Counted from the stretch's first letter, positions 36,372 through 44,548 are shown. The stretch: DNA of 64,000 nucleotides from Hyphococcus luteus (GCF_002943565.1 NZ_PJCH01000005.1:1-64000), one strand, 5' to 3'. A program made the numbers and translations. The notes: a model not told the origin generated them from the letters alone.

Positions 36372-38171
36372 TCATTCGCCGATAAAGGATTCTGGTGTTA
36401 CGGTGAGGCACGTATCGTCCAGCGATCCCACCAACCGGAAAACATGCTCTGTCTTGGGCAGCTCATAGTTGAAGAAAAAGCGGCAGGCGGCGATCTTCCC
36501 CCGATAAAAATCCTTATCCGCCTCTTTTCCGCTTTCCAGCCCGTTAATCGCGGCAATCGCCAGTCTGAGCCACATCCACCCGATGACCACATGGCCGAAG
36601 GCGTCCAGAAACGGTGTTGCATTGGCGAGCGCCCGGTTGACGTCGCTGCATTGGCTGATGCGCATGATCGTGGAATGGCATTGGTCCAGCGCTTCTTTCA
36701 GCGTGCGCGCTTCGCCCTCCCGTCCGACGGTCGTCGAGGCGGCGGCGAGCGTCTTCTCGATTTCCGCGGTAAGCAATTTTAAAGCGGCGCCGTCATGTAT
36801 GCGGACCTTGCGGCCCAACAGATCGAGGCCCTGAATGCCGTGCGTTCCTTCATGAATGGCATTGATCCGATTGTCGCGATAATGGCGCTCCACCGGATAG
36901 TCCCGCGTATAGCCATATCCGCCAAGCACTTGGATGGCGTGTTTGTTCGCCTCAAGGCAGAATTCGGACGGCCAGGATTTCGCGACCGGCGTCAAGATGT
37001 CGAGTAAAAGTTTCAGCTCCCACCGCTCGTCATCGTCGGTTGAAAGGCGCTGACGGTCTACAAGCGTAGCGCAATAATAGAGAAGCGCAAGCGCCCCTTC
37101 CACATAGGCCTTCTGCGTCATGAGCAGGCGTTTCACATCCGCATGCTCGATAATCGCAATCTGCGGGCTCGCCGGATCCTTGTCTCCGGGATGGCGTCCC
37201 TGCAGACGCTCGCGCGCATATTGCAGCGAATAGAGATAGCCGCCGAGCGCGCTCATCGTTGCGCCGGCGCCGACGGCGAGGCGCGCCTCGTTCATCATGT
37301 TGAACATATATTTGAGGCCCTGATGCGGCTCGCCCACCAAATAGCCGCGGCACTCGCCCGCTTCGCCGAAATTCAGCGCGCAATTGGTCGTGCCGCGATA
37401 GCCCATTTTGTGGTTGAGCCCGATGAGGGAAACATTGTTTTTCTCGCCGACGGAGCCGTCGAGGTTCACGCGGTATTTCGGAACGATGAAAAGCGAAATG
37501 CCCTTCACTCCGGGCGGGCCGCCCGGAATTTTCGCCAGCACCATATGGACGATATTTTCGGAAATCTCCTGTTCTCCGCCGGAAATCCACATCTTGCTGC
37601 CGGTGATGCGATAATGGCCGTCATCGGTGGGCGTCGCCATTGTCTTGATATCCGACAGCGACGAGCCCGCCTGCGGTTCGGAGAGGCACATGGTCCCGAA
37701 CCATTTGCCTTCCAGCATCTTCGGCAAGAACATCGCCTTTTGTTCGGCGTCGCCACATTCGTTCAACAGGTTCGCGGCGGCGACGGTCAGGAACGAATAG
37801 CCCGCGACGCTGAGATTGGCGCAGGCGAACATGCCCTGCACGGCCTGGCACACCACCGAAGGCAGTCCCAGGCCGCCGATCTCCTGATCGAAACCGGCGG
37901 CGAAAAAGCCGGCCTCGGCGAAAGCGTAAAGCGCTTCGCCTACCTGCGGCATCATCGACACTTTTTCGCCGTCGAAGGCCGGCTCATTCGCGTCGAGTGC
38001 GCCGGCGAACGGCAGAAATGCTCTCTCCGCCATGTTCTGCGCAAGATCGAGCACTGCGTCGATGCTGCCGCGGTCGAACTCCGTATAGGAACCATTTCGC
38101 AAAATCTCATCGAGATCGCCGACTTCATAGAAAAGGAAATCGATATCCCTGCGATTAACGATTAATGACAT
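36372..38171 (-). CDS. Acyl-CoA dehydrogenase, DmdC-like
   Basis: 599-residue FAD enzyme of the enlarged acyl-CoA dehydrogenase group typified by 3-methylmercaptopropionyl-CoA dehydrogenase (DmdC). It has the short N-terminal extension (VNRRDIDFLFYEVGDLDEIL), the FAD/substrate motifs MCLSEPQAGSSLSDIKT and ITGSKMWISGGEQEIS, the middle part NHKMGYRGTTNCALNFGEAG, QVLGGYGYTRDYPVERHYRD and the EGTHGIQGLDLLGRK end of the core, then the extra C-terminal helical domain. A second member of the same group is at 46319. The ATG overlaps or closely follows the small gene after TauD. Substrate: an acyl-CoA made by one of the two adjacent ligases, by inference only. Confidence 0.92.
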   Translation of the reverse strand: MSLIVNRRDIDFLFYEVGDLDEILRNGSYTEFDRGSIDAVLDLAQNMAERAFLPFAGALDANEPAFDGEKVSMMPQVGEALYAFAEAGFFAAGFDQEIGGLGLPSVVCQAVQGMFACANLSVAGYSFLTVAAANLLNECGDAEQKAMFLPKMLEGKWFGTMCLSEPQAGSSLSDIKTMATPTDDGHYRITGSKMWISGGEQEISENIVHMVLAKIPGGPPGVKGISLFIVPKYRVNLDGSVGEKNNVSLIGLNHKMGYRGTTNCALNFGEAGECRGYLVGEPHQGLKYMFNMMNEARLAVGAGATMSALGGYLYSLQYARERLQGRHPGDKDPASPQIAIIEHADVKRLLMTQKAYVEGALALLYYCATLVDRQRLSTDDDERWELKLLLDILTPVAKSWPSEFCLEANKHAIQVLGGYGYTRDYPVERHYRDNRINAIHEGTHGIQGLDLLGRKVRIHDGAALKLLTAEIEKTLAAASTTVGREGEARTLKEALDQCHSTIMRISQCSDVNRALANATPFLDAFGHVVIGWMWLRLAIAAINGLESGKEADKDFYRGKIAACRFFFNYELPKTEHVFRLVGSLDDTCLTVTPESFIGE

Positions 38172-38189
38172 AAGACGAACTGAACTCCC

Positions 38190-38423
38190 TCATATTTGCG
38201 AAACGACGTCATGGGACCGTCTTTCACGAAGTGGTAGGCAGACAGCAAAACGCCGGTCACGATGACTACCAGCAAGAGAAGCGTCTGCAATCTGCAGCAC
38301 AAAGAACAGGCCCGGACCGATCTTCACGAATTCCTTAAGCGAAGTACATACGCCAAACCCCGCGAACGCGACGACCTGCGCCGACTTCGACAACTCGGCA
38401 ATCGCGACGAAGACGGTTTCCAT
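38190..38423 (-). CDS. Small hydrophobic protein between TauD and the dehydrogenase, possibly frameshifted
   Basis: A 77-codon frame starts in a TGATG overlap with the TauD stop: METVFVAIAELSKSAQVVAF then AGFGVCTSLKEF and KIGPGLFFVLQIAD. The first 50 residues look like a genuine membrane protein piece. From about 38285 the frame turns Arg/Asp-rich, while the neighbouring frame becomes strongly hydrophobic (LLLVVIVTGVLLSAYHFVKD and MTSFRKYEGVQ) and runs into the start of the dehydrogenase. This suggests one frameshift in an originally longer, two-helix membrane protein. I do not recognise the family. The position in the operon suggests a role, such as transport or anchoring, in the same pathway. 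Confidence 0.4.
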   Translation of the reverse strand: METVFVAIAELSKSAQVVAFAGFGVCTSLKEFVKIGPGLFFVLQIADASLAGSHRDRRFAVCLPLRERRSHDVVSQI

Positions 38424-39301
38424 CAAAAGGGTTTTTCGCCTTTGATCGTGACGCGATTGCCGTAACGGCGGTTGGGCCAGTAATCCCAAATGGCGTGATG
38501 CTGCACGCAGCGGTTGTCCCAGAAGGCAAGAGAGCCCGGAGTCCAGCGAAAACGGCATTGAAAAGCGGGATGCGCCGCATGCTGAAAGAGAAAACGCAAG
38601 ATCGCATCGCTCTCGCAAGGGGATACGCCGTCAATCGAAACAGTGAAGCCGGAATTCACATAAAGGCATTTCTTGCCGGTTACAGGATGGGTGCGCAGGA
38701 TGGGATGGCTGGACCTCGGATAAGACGGCTTGTCTTCGACGCCAAGATTGGCGTAAAGCCCGCGATAAACATGCTCGCCGTCATGGGTGGCTGTCATCCC
38801 TTCCAGGTAGGTTTTCATCCGTGACGAAAGCGCCTCATAGGCGGCGTACATGTTGGCGAAAAGCGTATCGCCGCCTTCCGGGGGCGTTTCCTTAATATAA
38901 AGCATGCTGCCGAGCGGCGGCTCGGCGTCGCAGGAAACATCCGTATGCCATATTTCACCATTCGCCCTGGCCGAATTCTCATCGGCCGCAATAATCATGA
39001 TTTCCGGATGACCCGGCTCGCTCGGCGCGGCGGGATGCGTATGAAGCTCGCCGAAGAGACGGCCAAAGGCCGCATGCTGTTCAAGGGTCAAGGACTGACC
39101 ACGGAAGAAGATGACGAGATTTTCCGTGAACGCCTGATGAATCTCTTCGAGCACATCCTCATTGACGCCGGCGGCGATATCGACGCCTCCGATTTCAGCG
39201 CCGATGACAGGCGTAAGCCTGTTCACCTTGATCTTCCGATAAGCGGCGGAAGGCGCGCCCACGGCGGCAGCGCTTAACGGTTTTTCTTTCAAATTCGTCA
39301 T
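38423..39301 (-). CDS. TauD/TfdA family Fe(II)/2-oxoglutarate dioxygenase
   Basis: 292 residues. N-terminal RLTPVIGAEIGGVDIAAG, then VIFFRGQSLTLEQHAAFGRL; the iron ligands are the HxD of EIWHTDVSCDAEPPLGSML and the distal His of FWDNRCVQHHAIWDYWPN, with the 2-oxoglutarate Arg in GNRVTIKG. Family members hydroxylate sulfonates, aryloxy-acids, alkyl sulfates and similar compounds, often releasing part of the substrate. ATG 39301 is chosen because the paralogous fragment at 18201 starts at the same residue; a longer frame to 39406 is low-complexity. It heads a leftward unit with a perfect operator G 315 bp upstream. A decayed paralogue lies at the opposite edge of the island. Confidence 0.92.
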   Translation of the reverse strand: MTNLKEKPLSAAAVGAPSAAYRKIKVNRLTPVIGAEIGGVDIAAGVNEDVLEEIHQAFTENLVIFFRGQSLTLEQHAAFGRLFGELHTHPAAPSEPGHPEIMIIAADENSARANGEIWHTDVSCDAEPPLGSMLYIKETPPEGGDTLFANMYAAYEALSSRMKTYLEGMTATHDGEHVYRGLYANLGVEDKPSYPRSSHPILRTHPVTGKKCLYVNSGFTVSIDGVSPCESDAILRFLFQHAAHPAFQCRFRWTPGSLAFWDNRCVQHHAIWDYWPNRRYGNRVTIKGEKPF

Positions 39302-39615
39302 AGGTGAGATCCGATTTGAGCTTTCGGCATAAGGGCGGCGCCGACGCACGGCTTTCTTGCGCGCGTCCTGCGTTCGGTCTGCGGCGAAAACGGGCGAAAG
39401 GCGCACGGCGCGGAAACCGCCGCGCCGAGGATAGACGCAAATCGCGCGGCGCGATCAGCGCTGGCCCGGGCCGCCAAACAAGCGACAAGTTCAGGGCGCG
39501 TCCTTTGGCTTCGGTCACTTCTGTCCCCTTTGTTGCGTTGCGGCATGATTTCAGTCGAGCATGCCGTACCGGTTTCCTTCCGCCGACGACTTATGGAACG
39601 CCAATTCATCATTAT

Positions 39616-39630
39616 TGTCAATAATTGACA
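39616..39630. promoter_or_regulatory. GntR-type operator candidate G (perfect palindrome)
   Basis: TGTCAATAATTGACA, a perfect match to the proposed consensus. It is the only copy without mismatches and lies upstream of the TauD, dehydrogenase and ligase unit. The surrounding stretch 39302-40130 holds no recognised gene; short frames there look like chance. Confidence 0.85.
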
Positions 39631-40130
39631 TTAGATTTCGCCAATTTATATTGTCGCCACAAGCCATCGGCGATTCGCTATCCGGCCATGAACGTCGATG
39701 TAAGGGAGCGGCGTCATTATTTCTCTTGGGGGCCGTTTGCTTTTTTTCACATTCTTTCCTATCGGCGGCCGGAAATTCGGCCCGTTCCCATGGGAAGCTG
39801 ACGAGCACCGCATGCGAAACGCAGGGAAAGACCGGCCTGACGCTTCGTATTGGCCGAAATCTTCAAGGAAACTACGGGCCGACTTGGATTCGCCCCAGTC
39901 TCGCCGGTGCCGGATATTATCGCACCATCGACAGGTGGCGGTCATGCGCCGTTAGATGCGGCCTGTCTCGGCCCTAATGGAAAACAATCAAGCGGTCGTC
40001 GCCATAGCGGGCGAGGAAGTCGTTCCGTAATAGTAAATTGTGAACGCATTGGACGAAACCGAAATCGATGAGGCCGGATGCAGAACGCTCCCCTCCACGT
40101 CGCCCGCACGGTTCCCAGCTTCTCGGCGGA

Positions 40131-40736
40131 TCAAGGCTTGCTGCGGCGGAACAGATTCTCGACAACTTCCTTCACGATGCTGACGACGGCGGGGAGATCG
40201 AGCTTCGGGTTGATGATGTTGCGGATGCCGATCCCCTGAATCAGGGCGATGAAAATTTCAAGACGGGTTGCGAGCTCTTCCTGATCGCTGCCCTCGCCGA
40301 GACAGGTGAACAGGCGCGCCTTCATTTCGGCGTCCGCGGTGCGCAATATGTCCGCAATTTTGGGATTGCGCATGGCTTCGGCGGTCATTTCGAGCGTGAG
40401 CGCCGACCAGAACGGATTGGCGCTCGAATCGACGCTCTCTTCAAGATTGTCGACCATGAGATCCACAACCTGATCGCCCGCCCGCTCCAACCGCCCGAAG
40501 ATCGACTCCTTTTCCTCGATATGGCCGCGGACCATCTCGGCGATGATCTGCTCCTTGCTGTCGAAGTAATGGTAAATGTGGCCTGTGCTCATCTGCGCTT
40601 CGGCGGCGATCTGGGCCATGCGGGCGCCGCGAAATCCACTTTTAACGAAGCAGCGCGCGGCCGCAGTCAGAAGCCGATTACGCTGGTCTTTCGTTTGGGG
40701 GGCGGCCGCGGTCATGATTTTCGTCACCCTTTCCAT
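40131..40736 (-). CDS. TetR family transcriptional regulator
   Basis: 201 residues. The N-terminal HTH is clear: RNRLLTAAARCFVKSGFRGA, RMAQIAAEAQMSTGHIYHYF, DSKEQIIAEMV. The C-terminal ligand domain contains FWSALTLEMTAEAMRNP and ends LFRRSKP. ATG 40736 or ATG 40715 (seven codons on) may be the start; neither has a strong ribosome-binding site. It is divergent from a destroyed membrane-fusion-protein gene starting at 40862, the classic layout of a TetR repressor next to the RND efflux pump it controls. With the pump gone, the regulator is probably an orphan. A TTGACA in the intergenic region (cttgacatga, 40779-40788) may belong to the shared promoter. Confidence 0.9.
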   Translation of the reverse strand: MERVTKIMTAAAPQTKDQRNRLLTAAARCFVKSGFRGARMAQIAAEAQMSTGHIYHYFDSKEQIIAEMVRGHIEEKESIFGRLERAGDQVVDLMVDNLEESVDSSANPFWSALTLEMTAEAMRNPKIADILRTADAEMKARLFTCLGEGSDQEELATRLEIFIALIQGIGIRNIINPKLDLPAVVSIVKEVVENLFRRSKP

Positions 40737-40861
40737 CTCTTTTTACTTTTGCGATGGATGATCGCCCGGACGTGCTTGACATGATCCCACAGGGGTTAGA
40801 ACAAACGTTCGCTCTAATCAAGGACCACCGCCGGGTGGCAACGTGCAATCTGGGAGTCGTC

Positions 40862-41020
40862 ATGTTGCGGTTTGAAGGGAGGCATGTGCGCATCGCCGCC
40901 GCCTTTGCGTTATTGGCGGCGTCGTCGTACGGCGGCGCCTCGCGCGAAGCGGCGGGCCCGCCGCCCGTGCCAGAAGTTCTGGTTTAGACGGTCAAGACGG
41001 AGCCGATCACCGTCAGCGTC
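40862..41020 (+). pseudogene. RND efflux membrane-fusion protein, 5' fragment
   Basis: ATG 40862 starts an export leader (VRIAAAFALLAASSYGGASR) followed by PPPVPEVLV, a TAG stop at 40985-40987, and [11 protein letters not shown]. This is the N terminus of an AcrA/MexA-type periplasmic adaptor ('[17 protein letters not shown]' in the family). The lipobox Cys expected after the leader is absent (SSYGG instead of a GCG-like end), and one codon has become amber. After V41020 the sequence changes, in frame, to an IstB ATPase. The remainder of the adaptor and the pump and channel genes are missing from the window. Confidence 0.75.
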
Positions 41021-41437
41021 ACGGGAACCGGCAAGACGCATCTGGCCATCGCCATCGCGCGGTCCTTCATCCGAACCGGCAAGCGCGGCCGCTTCTTCAA
41101 TGTCGTCGATCTCGTCAACAAGCTGGAGGCGGAAGCCCGCGCCGGCCGGCAGGGCCGCATCGCCGATCATCTGACGCGCCTCGACTTCGTCGTCCTCGAC
41201 GAACTCGGCTATCTGCCGTTCGCACTCTCCGGCGGCCAGCTCCTGTTCCATGTCGTCAGCCGGCTTTACGAACAGACCTCGGTGATTGTGACGACGAACC
41301 TCGCCTTCGGCGAATGGCCGAGCGTCTTCTCCGATCCGAAAATGACGGCGGCGCTCCTCGACCGGCTCACCCATCACTGCGACATCATCGAGACCGGCAA
41401 CGACTCCTGGCGGTTCAAGAACCGCGAAGCAGCCTGA
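41021..41437 (+). pseudogene. IS21-family istB fragment (ATPase helper)
   Basis: 139 codons of an IstB/DnaC-like ATPase, entered at the Walker A motif ([20 protein letters not shown]) and continuing through [20 protein letters not shown], the Walker [13 protein letters not shown], and [17 protein letters not shown] to [20 protein letters not shown] and a stop. The N-terminal 100 residues, istA and the element ends are absent. The right edge cuts the end of the SWIM-domain gene on the other strand. So an IS21 element or a deletion between two copies joined an efflux gene to an unrelated neighbour. Confidence 0.85.
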
Positions 41438-42392
41438 CCGAAATATCCCCGGCTTCCACAGGCCCGATCATCAAACCGCGGCGTTCGCCCGTTCGCATCG
41501 GAAGCTTCTCCCATGCTTCCATGGCGAGATGGCGATATTCGGCGAGCCCTTCCTCGCCCAGCACATCGGCGTAAAGCGCGGCGGCGCCGGAGAACGTATC
41601 GTAGTCCTCCTCCATTTCGCGGGCGAAGAGTTCCCCAGCGAACGCGACCGGATCAGGCCGCGCCGCCCGCGCCGCGTCGAGGTGAATGTCGCGCGCGCGG
41701 TGCAGCAGCCAACTGCAATGGCCGTCGGAATCGTCGATATGTTCAATGGCGCGCTCTATCCCGTCGATGGCGCGCTCAGCGAGTTTCAGCGCCAAAGCCC
41801 CCTGACCCGCCGCCGGCAGGCCGGCGAGCGCGTCAAGCGCGGCATCGACATTGGCGGCCCAGTCGGGCGCTCGGGCGTAGTCGATAAACCCGCGCGTGCG
41901 GGTCGCCTCGTCGATCGCCTTGCGGTAGCGCTTTTCCAGCGTTTCTTCGTCTTCGCATTCGACGGCGGCGGCCATGTCGAGCCTGCGCAGGAGGGCCGGA
42001 TCGTGTTCGGCCATTTCAATGATCATGTCGACAAGCGCGTCGACGCCTCTCGCCTTCAAATGAACGCGAATGCGGGCAAGGAGGCCCCCGCCTTCCGGCT
42101 CTTCGCCGCCGGCGGCCGCATTGGCCGCAAGCGCCGTCGCAACCATGTGCTTGCAGAATCCCCGCTCAAAGGCCGGGCAGGAACATTCTCCGTCGATGTC
42201 CTCCCCGCGCCCTTCAAGAACGACGCGATAATCTTCCGTCCCGGCGACCTGCGCCAGCACGCGCTTCGTTTCATAGCTTAGAATTTCAACATGTCCGTCG
42301 CGATGATAGGCCGCGCCGCGCGCGAAGACTTTTTCTCCCGCAAGATCGCGCAGGATGTCGGTGTCGAAACGAATAGCGCCTTTCGTCTTCAT
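41415..42392 (-). CDS. SWIM zinc-finger protein, C-terminally truncated
   Basis: 325 residues. The SWIM motif (C-x-C...C-x-H) is seen at about residues 62-80: [20 protein letters not shown]. The rest is a helical, repeat-like domain with Asp/Glu-rich surface ([16 protein letters not shown] before it; [20 protein letters not shown] after it), similar to the DUF6880-type SWIM proteins of alphaproteobacteria. SWIM domains bind nucleic acid or protein; no enzyme motif is present. ATG 42392 overlaps the stop of the preceding gene by 4 bp. The last residues (VRLLRGS) are read from the antisense of the istB fragment, so the natural C terminus has been lost and the length is shorter than expected. 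Confidence 0.75.
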   Translation of the reverse strand: MKTKGAIRFDTDILRDLAGEKVFARGAAYHRDGHVEILSYETKRVLAQVAGTEDYRVVLEGRGEDIDGECSCPAFERGFCKHMVATALAANAAAGGEEPEGGGLLARIRVHLKARGVDALVDMIIEMAEHDPALLRRLDMAAAVECEDEETLEKRYRKAIDEATRTRGFIDYARAPDWAANVDAALDALAGLPAAGQGALALKLAERAIDGIERAIEHIDDSDGHCSWLLHRARDIHLDAARAARPDPVAFAGELFAREMEEDYDTFSGAAALYADVLGEEGLAEYRHLAMEAWEKLPMRTGERRGLMIGPVEAGDISVRLLRGS

Positions 42393-42799
42393 ATAGGCGG
42401 CTGCAGCATGCCGTCGGTCTCGATCAACCGCAACACCTCCTCCAGCGTGACGGCGGCATGCAGGCGAAACCACTGCCCGGTATGTCTATGCCACATGACA
42501 TCGAAGCGGGTTTCTTTCAGGTATTCTTCCACATGATCGAGGCGCGTGAACGCCGAATTGAACTCCTCGCCGAGATTGTCGGAAAAGCCAGACCGGTAGC
42601 GCGTGATGAAGCTGTATTTATTCCCGCGCCATTTGCCGAAAATATCGACGGGATAGTTGAACTCTGTCGGGCGAATCTCGGGCAGGAAGCGGGGTTTTAG
42701 CGTTTCGGCGATGAAATTGTCGCAACTGGCTGCGATCGCAGCTTTTTCGCCGCTTGTCAGCGTTTTGACCCATATCCGCCGTCCTTTTCGATTCGGCAT
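42389..42799 (-). CDS. DUF3024-like small protein
   Basis: 136 residues: a basic start (MPNRKGRRIWVKTLTSGEKA), KPRFLPEIRPTEFNYPVDIF in the middle, and RFDVMWHRHTGQWFRLHAAV followed by TLEEVLRLIETDG near the end. The last part resembles DUF3024 ('.WHRY.P......LEE.L..I..D'). ATG 42799 has GAGG 7 bp upstream. It is translationally coupled (ATGA) to the SWIM protein, suggesting a functional pair. The function is unknown; the assignment to DUF3024 is from memory of the pattern only. Confidence 0.6.
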   Translation of the reverse strand: MPNRKGRRIWVKTLTSGEKAAIAASCDNFIAETLKPRFLPEIRPTEFNYPVDIFGKWRGNKYSFITRYRSGFSDNLGEEFNSAFTRLDHVEEYLKETRFDVMWHRHTGQWFRLHAAVTLEEVLRLIETDGMLQPPI

Positions 42800-42833
42800 C
42801 AAGCAACCTCATGTGGATTGATACAAGCATCAA

Positions 42834-42995
42834 TCATGTGACGTCCGCCGTCCACGGATTGATAATATCTACGCCGGTATTGCGAAACTCGCTTTCGTTG
42901 CGGGTGAGGACTTTGAAGTTCCGGTTCCGCGCCATGCCGGCGAGAAAAGCGTCGGGCAAATGATCGTCGAGCGGCTCACCGCGGCTTTCCGGAGA
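42834..42995 (-). pseudogene. VapC-type PIN-domain toxin, 3' fragment
   Basis: The leftward frame reads DDHLPDAFLAGMARNRNFKV, LTRNESEFRNTGVDIINPW and ends TADVT. The C-terminal PIN pattern 'D..IAA.A..N...LVTRN..DF...GV.. .NPW' is clear, including the conserved TRN-x3-F and NPW. About 80 N-terminal residues with the first acidic catalytic residues are missing, and no VapB partner is present. It is cut off just before the AbiE palindrome, so the AbiE module probably replaced part of the locus. Confidence 0.75.
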
Positions 42996-43018
42996 CGTTG
43001 ACGGGAGCCTGACTCGCT

Positions 43019-43065
43019 GTTACTATTCATCGGAGTAAATCTGTATTTATCCGATGAATAGTAAC
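43019..43065. promoter_or_regulatory. 16-bp perfect inverted repeat at the abiE promoter and start codon
   Basis: GTTACTATTCATCGGA (43019-43034) and TCCGATGAATAGTAAC (43050-43065) are perfect inverted arms around a 15-bp spacer that itself has TAAAT/ATTTA arms. The start codon ATG 43054 lies inside the right arm. AbiEi antitoxins are known to bind inverted repeats in their own promoter, so this is the probable autoregulatory operator. It could also form an mRNA hairpin that hides the start. Confidence 0.85.
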
Positions 43066-43692
43066 ATAGCCGCCCGGACCAACCAGTCTCAACGCAGCCG
43101 CCTCGTCGAGTTTCTTCGGCGCAGGAGCCTCGCGCGCGCCGCTGAAATCCGTGAAGCCGGCGTGGATGCGACGACGATCGCAAGAGCGCTTGCGGATGGC
43201 GTCATCGTTCGGCTTTCGAGAGGACTTTACCAGCTTCCCGGGAGCGCCGACGATGCGAACCAGGCTCTTGCCGAAGCCGCAAAACGCACGCCGAAGGGCG
43301 TCATCTGCATGACCTCGGCGCTGGCGTTTCATGGGCTAACCGACCAGATGCCGAGAAAAGTCTGGATCGCGATCGGTCCGAAAGACTGGAAACCGTCCGA
43401 GACGGGATATCCCCCGCTTCGCGTCGTGCGCTTCACCGAGCCCTACCTGTCAATGGGGATCGAGCGCCACAAGATCGCAGGGGTCGACACGCGTGTTTAC
43501 AGCGCGACGAAAACCATTGCCGACATCTTCAGGAACCCTAAACTGGTCGACCGCTCAATCGCCGTCGAAGCGATGCGGTCCGCCCTCAAGGATCGGATCG
43601 CAACGCCCGCCGAAATCGCCGAAGCCGCACGCGAGGGCCGCATCTGGAACAAGGTCCGCCCCTATCTCGAAGCGCTGACATCCGATGGCTAA
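43054..43692 (+). CDS. abiEi: AbiEi-type antitoxin / transcriptional autorepressor
   Basis: 212 residues. The N-terminal winged HTH (SRLVEFLRRRSLARAAEIRE, TIARALADGVIVRLSRGLYQ) and the C-terminal domain with ALAFHGLTDQMPRKVWIAIG, YSATKTIADIFRN and MRSALKDRIATPAEIAEAAR fit the AbiEi/DUF6088 family. It represses the operon and, as the type IV antitoxin, counteracts AbiEii without binding it. The ATG lies within the palindrome and no Shine-Dalgarno sequence precedes it, so a leaderless transcript is possible. It overlaps abiEii by 8 bp. Such pairs give abortive protection against phage and stabilise mobile DNA. Confidence 0.9.
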   Translation: MNSNIAARTNQSQRSRLVEFLRRRSLARAAEIREAGVDATTIARALADGVIVRLSRGLYQLPGSADDANQALAEAAKRTPKGVICMTSALAFHGLTDQMPRKVWIAIGPKDWKPSETGYPPLRVVRFTEPYLSMGIERHKIAGVDTRVYSATKTIADIFRNPKLVDRSIAVEAMRSALKDRIATPAEIAEAAREGRIWNKVRPYLEALTSDG

Positions 43693-44548
43693 ACCACCCG
43701 ACAATATCGCCGTCTCCGTGAAAGCGCGCCTCGCCAACATATCTCGCGCGACGCAGACGCCGTTCGACATCCTGCTCATCCAATATGTTCTCGAACGCAT
43801 CCTCTATCGCCTTTCGATATCCTCCCACCGTAAAAACTTCATCCTCAAGGGCGGCATGCTGCTGGCCGTCTGGATTCCAAATGATGCGCGCGTCACACGC
43901 GATCTCGACCTGCTCGGCCACGGCGACGCCTCTGAGGAAGCGGTCCGCCGGATATTCGAAAATCTGCTTTCGATAGAGATGAACGACGGCATTGTCTTCG
44001 ACAAGAATGCTCTTCGGATCGCACCGATCCGGGAAGAAATTGAATATGGCGGCCTCCGCGTAAAAACCACGGCCTTCCTGGAACGCACGCGCGTCCCGGT
44101 CGTGATCGATATCGGTTATGGCGACGTCGTCACGCCGGAGGCGCGCGACATCGACTATCCGGTTCTCCTCGATTTGCCGTCGCCGAATATTCGCGCCTAT
44201 CCGATCGAGACTGTCATCGCTGAAAAGTTTCATGCGATCGTCGCCCTCGGCATGGCGAATAGCCGGATGAAAGACTATTACGATCTCTGGACGCTCGGTC
44301 GCGTGATCGCCCATGCCCCCTCTGCTTTGGCGCCCGCCATTGCGGCGACCTTCGCGCGCAGAGGCGCGGAAATCCCAACAGCGCGCGCCGTCGGTCTTTC
44401 GCAAACCTTCGCGAGCGACGAGGTGAAAATTCGTCAATGGCGGCTGTATTTGGAGAGCCTGGGGGTCGAAGAGGCCTCTCTGAGCACCGTTGTCGACTTG
44501 ATATCGGCGTATCTGATGCCGGCTTCGATCGCGGCGACGAAGCGCTGA
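43685..44548 (+). CDS. abiEii: AbiEii-type nucleotidyltransferase toxin
   Basis: 287 residues of the AbiEii/AbiGii family of nucleotidyltransferases. The catalytic region is NFILKGGMLLAVWI followed by TRDLDLLG, that is the hG[GS]...DxD pattern, and a second motif VIAEKFHAIVALGMANSRMK with DYYDLWTL, conserved in the family. The toxin modifies cellular nucleic acid (tRNA in studied members) and halts growth. Its start overlaps abiEi by 8 bp, giving coupled translation. No frameshift or missing catalytic residue was seen, so the pair appears functional. Neighbours are transposon and toxin remnants and a tRNA fragment, which fits a mobile defence islet. Confidence 0.9.
   Translation: MAKPPDNIAVSVKARLANISRATQTPFDILLIQYVLERILYRLSISSHRKNFILKGGMLLAVWIPNDARVTRDLDLLGHGDASEEAVRRIFENLLSIEMNDGIVFDKNALRIAPIREEIEYGGLRVKTTAFLERTRVPVVIDIGYGDVVTPEARDIDYPVLLDLPSPNIRAYPIETVIAEKFHAIVALGMANSRMKDYYDLWTLGRVIAHAPSALAPAIAATFARRGAEIPTARAVGLSQTFASDEVKIRQWRLYLESLGVEEASLSTVVDLISAYLMPASIAATKR

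Noticed and set aside
39302-40130. Several 60-140 codon frames on both strands between TauD and TetR genes
   Set aside because: They overlap each other, lack ribosome-binding sites and motifs, and look like chance frames in GC-rich DNA.
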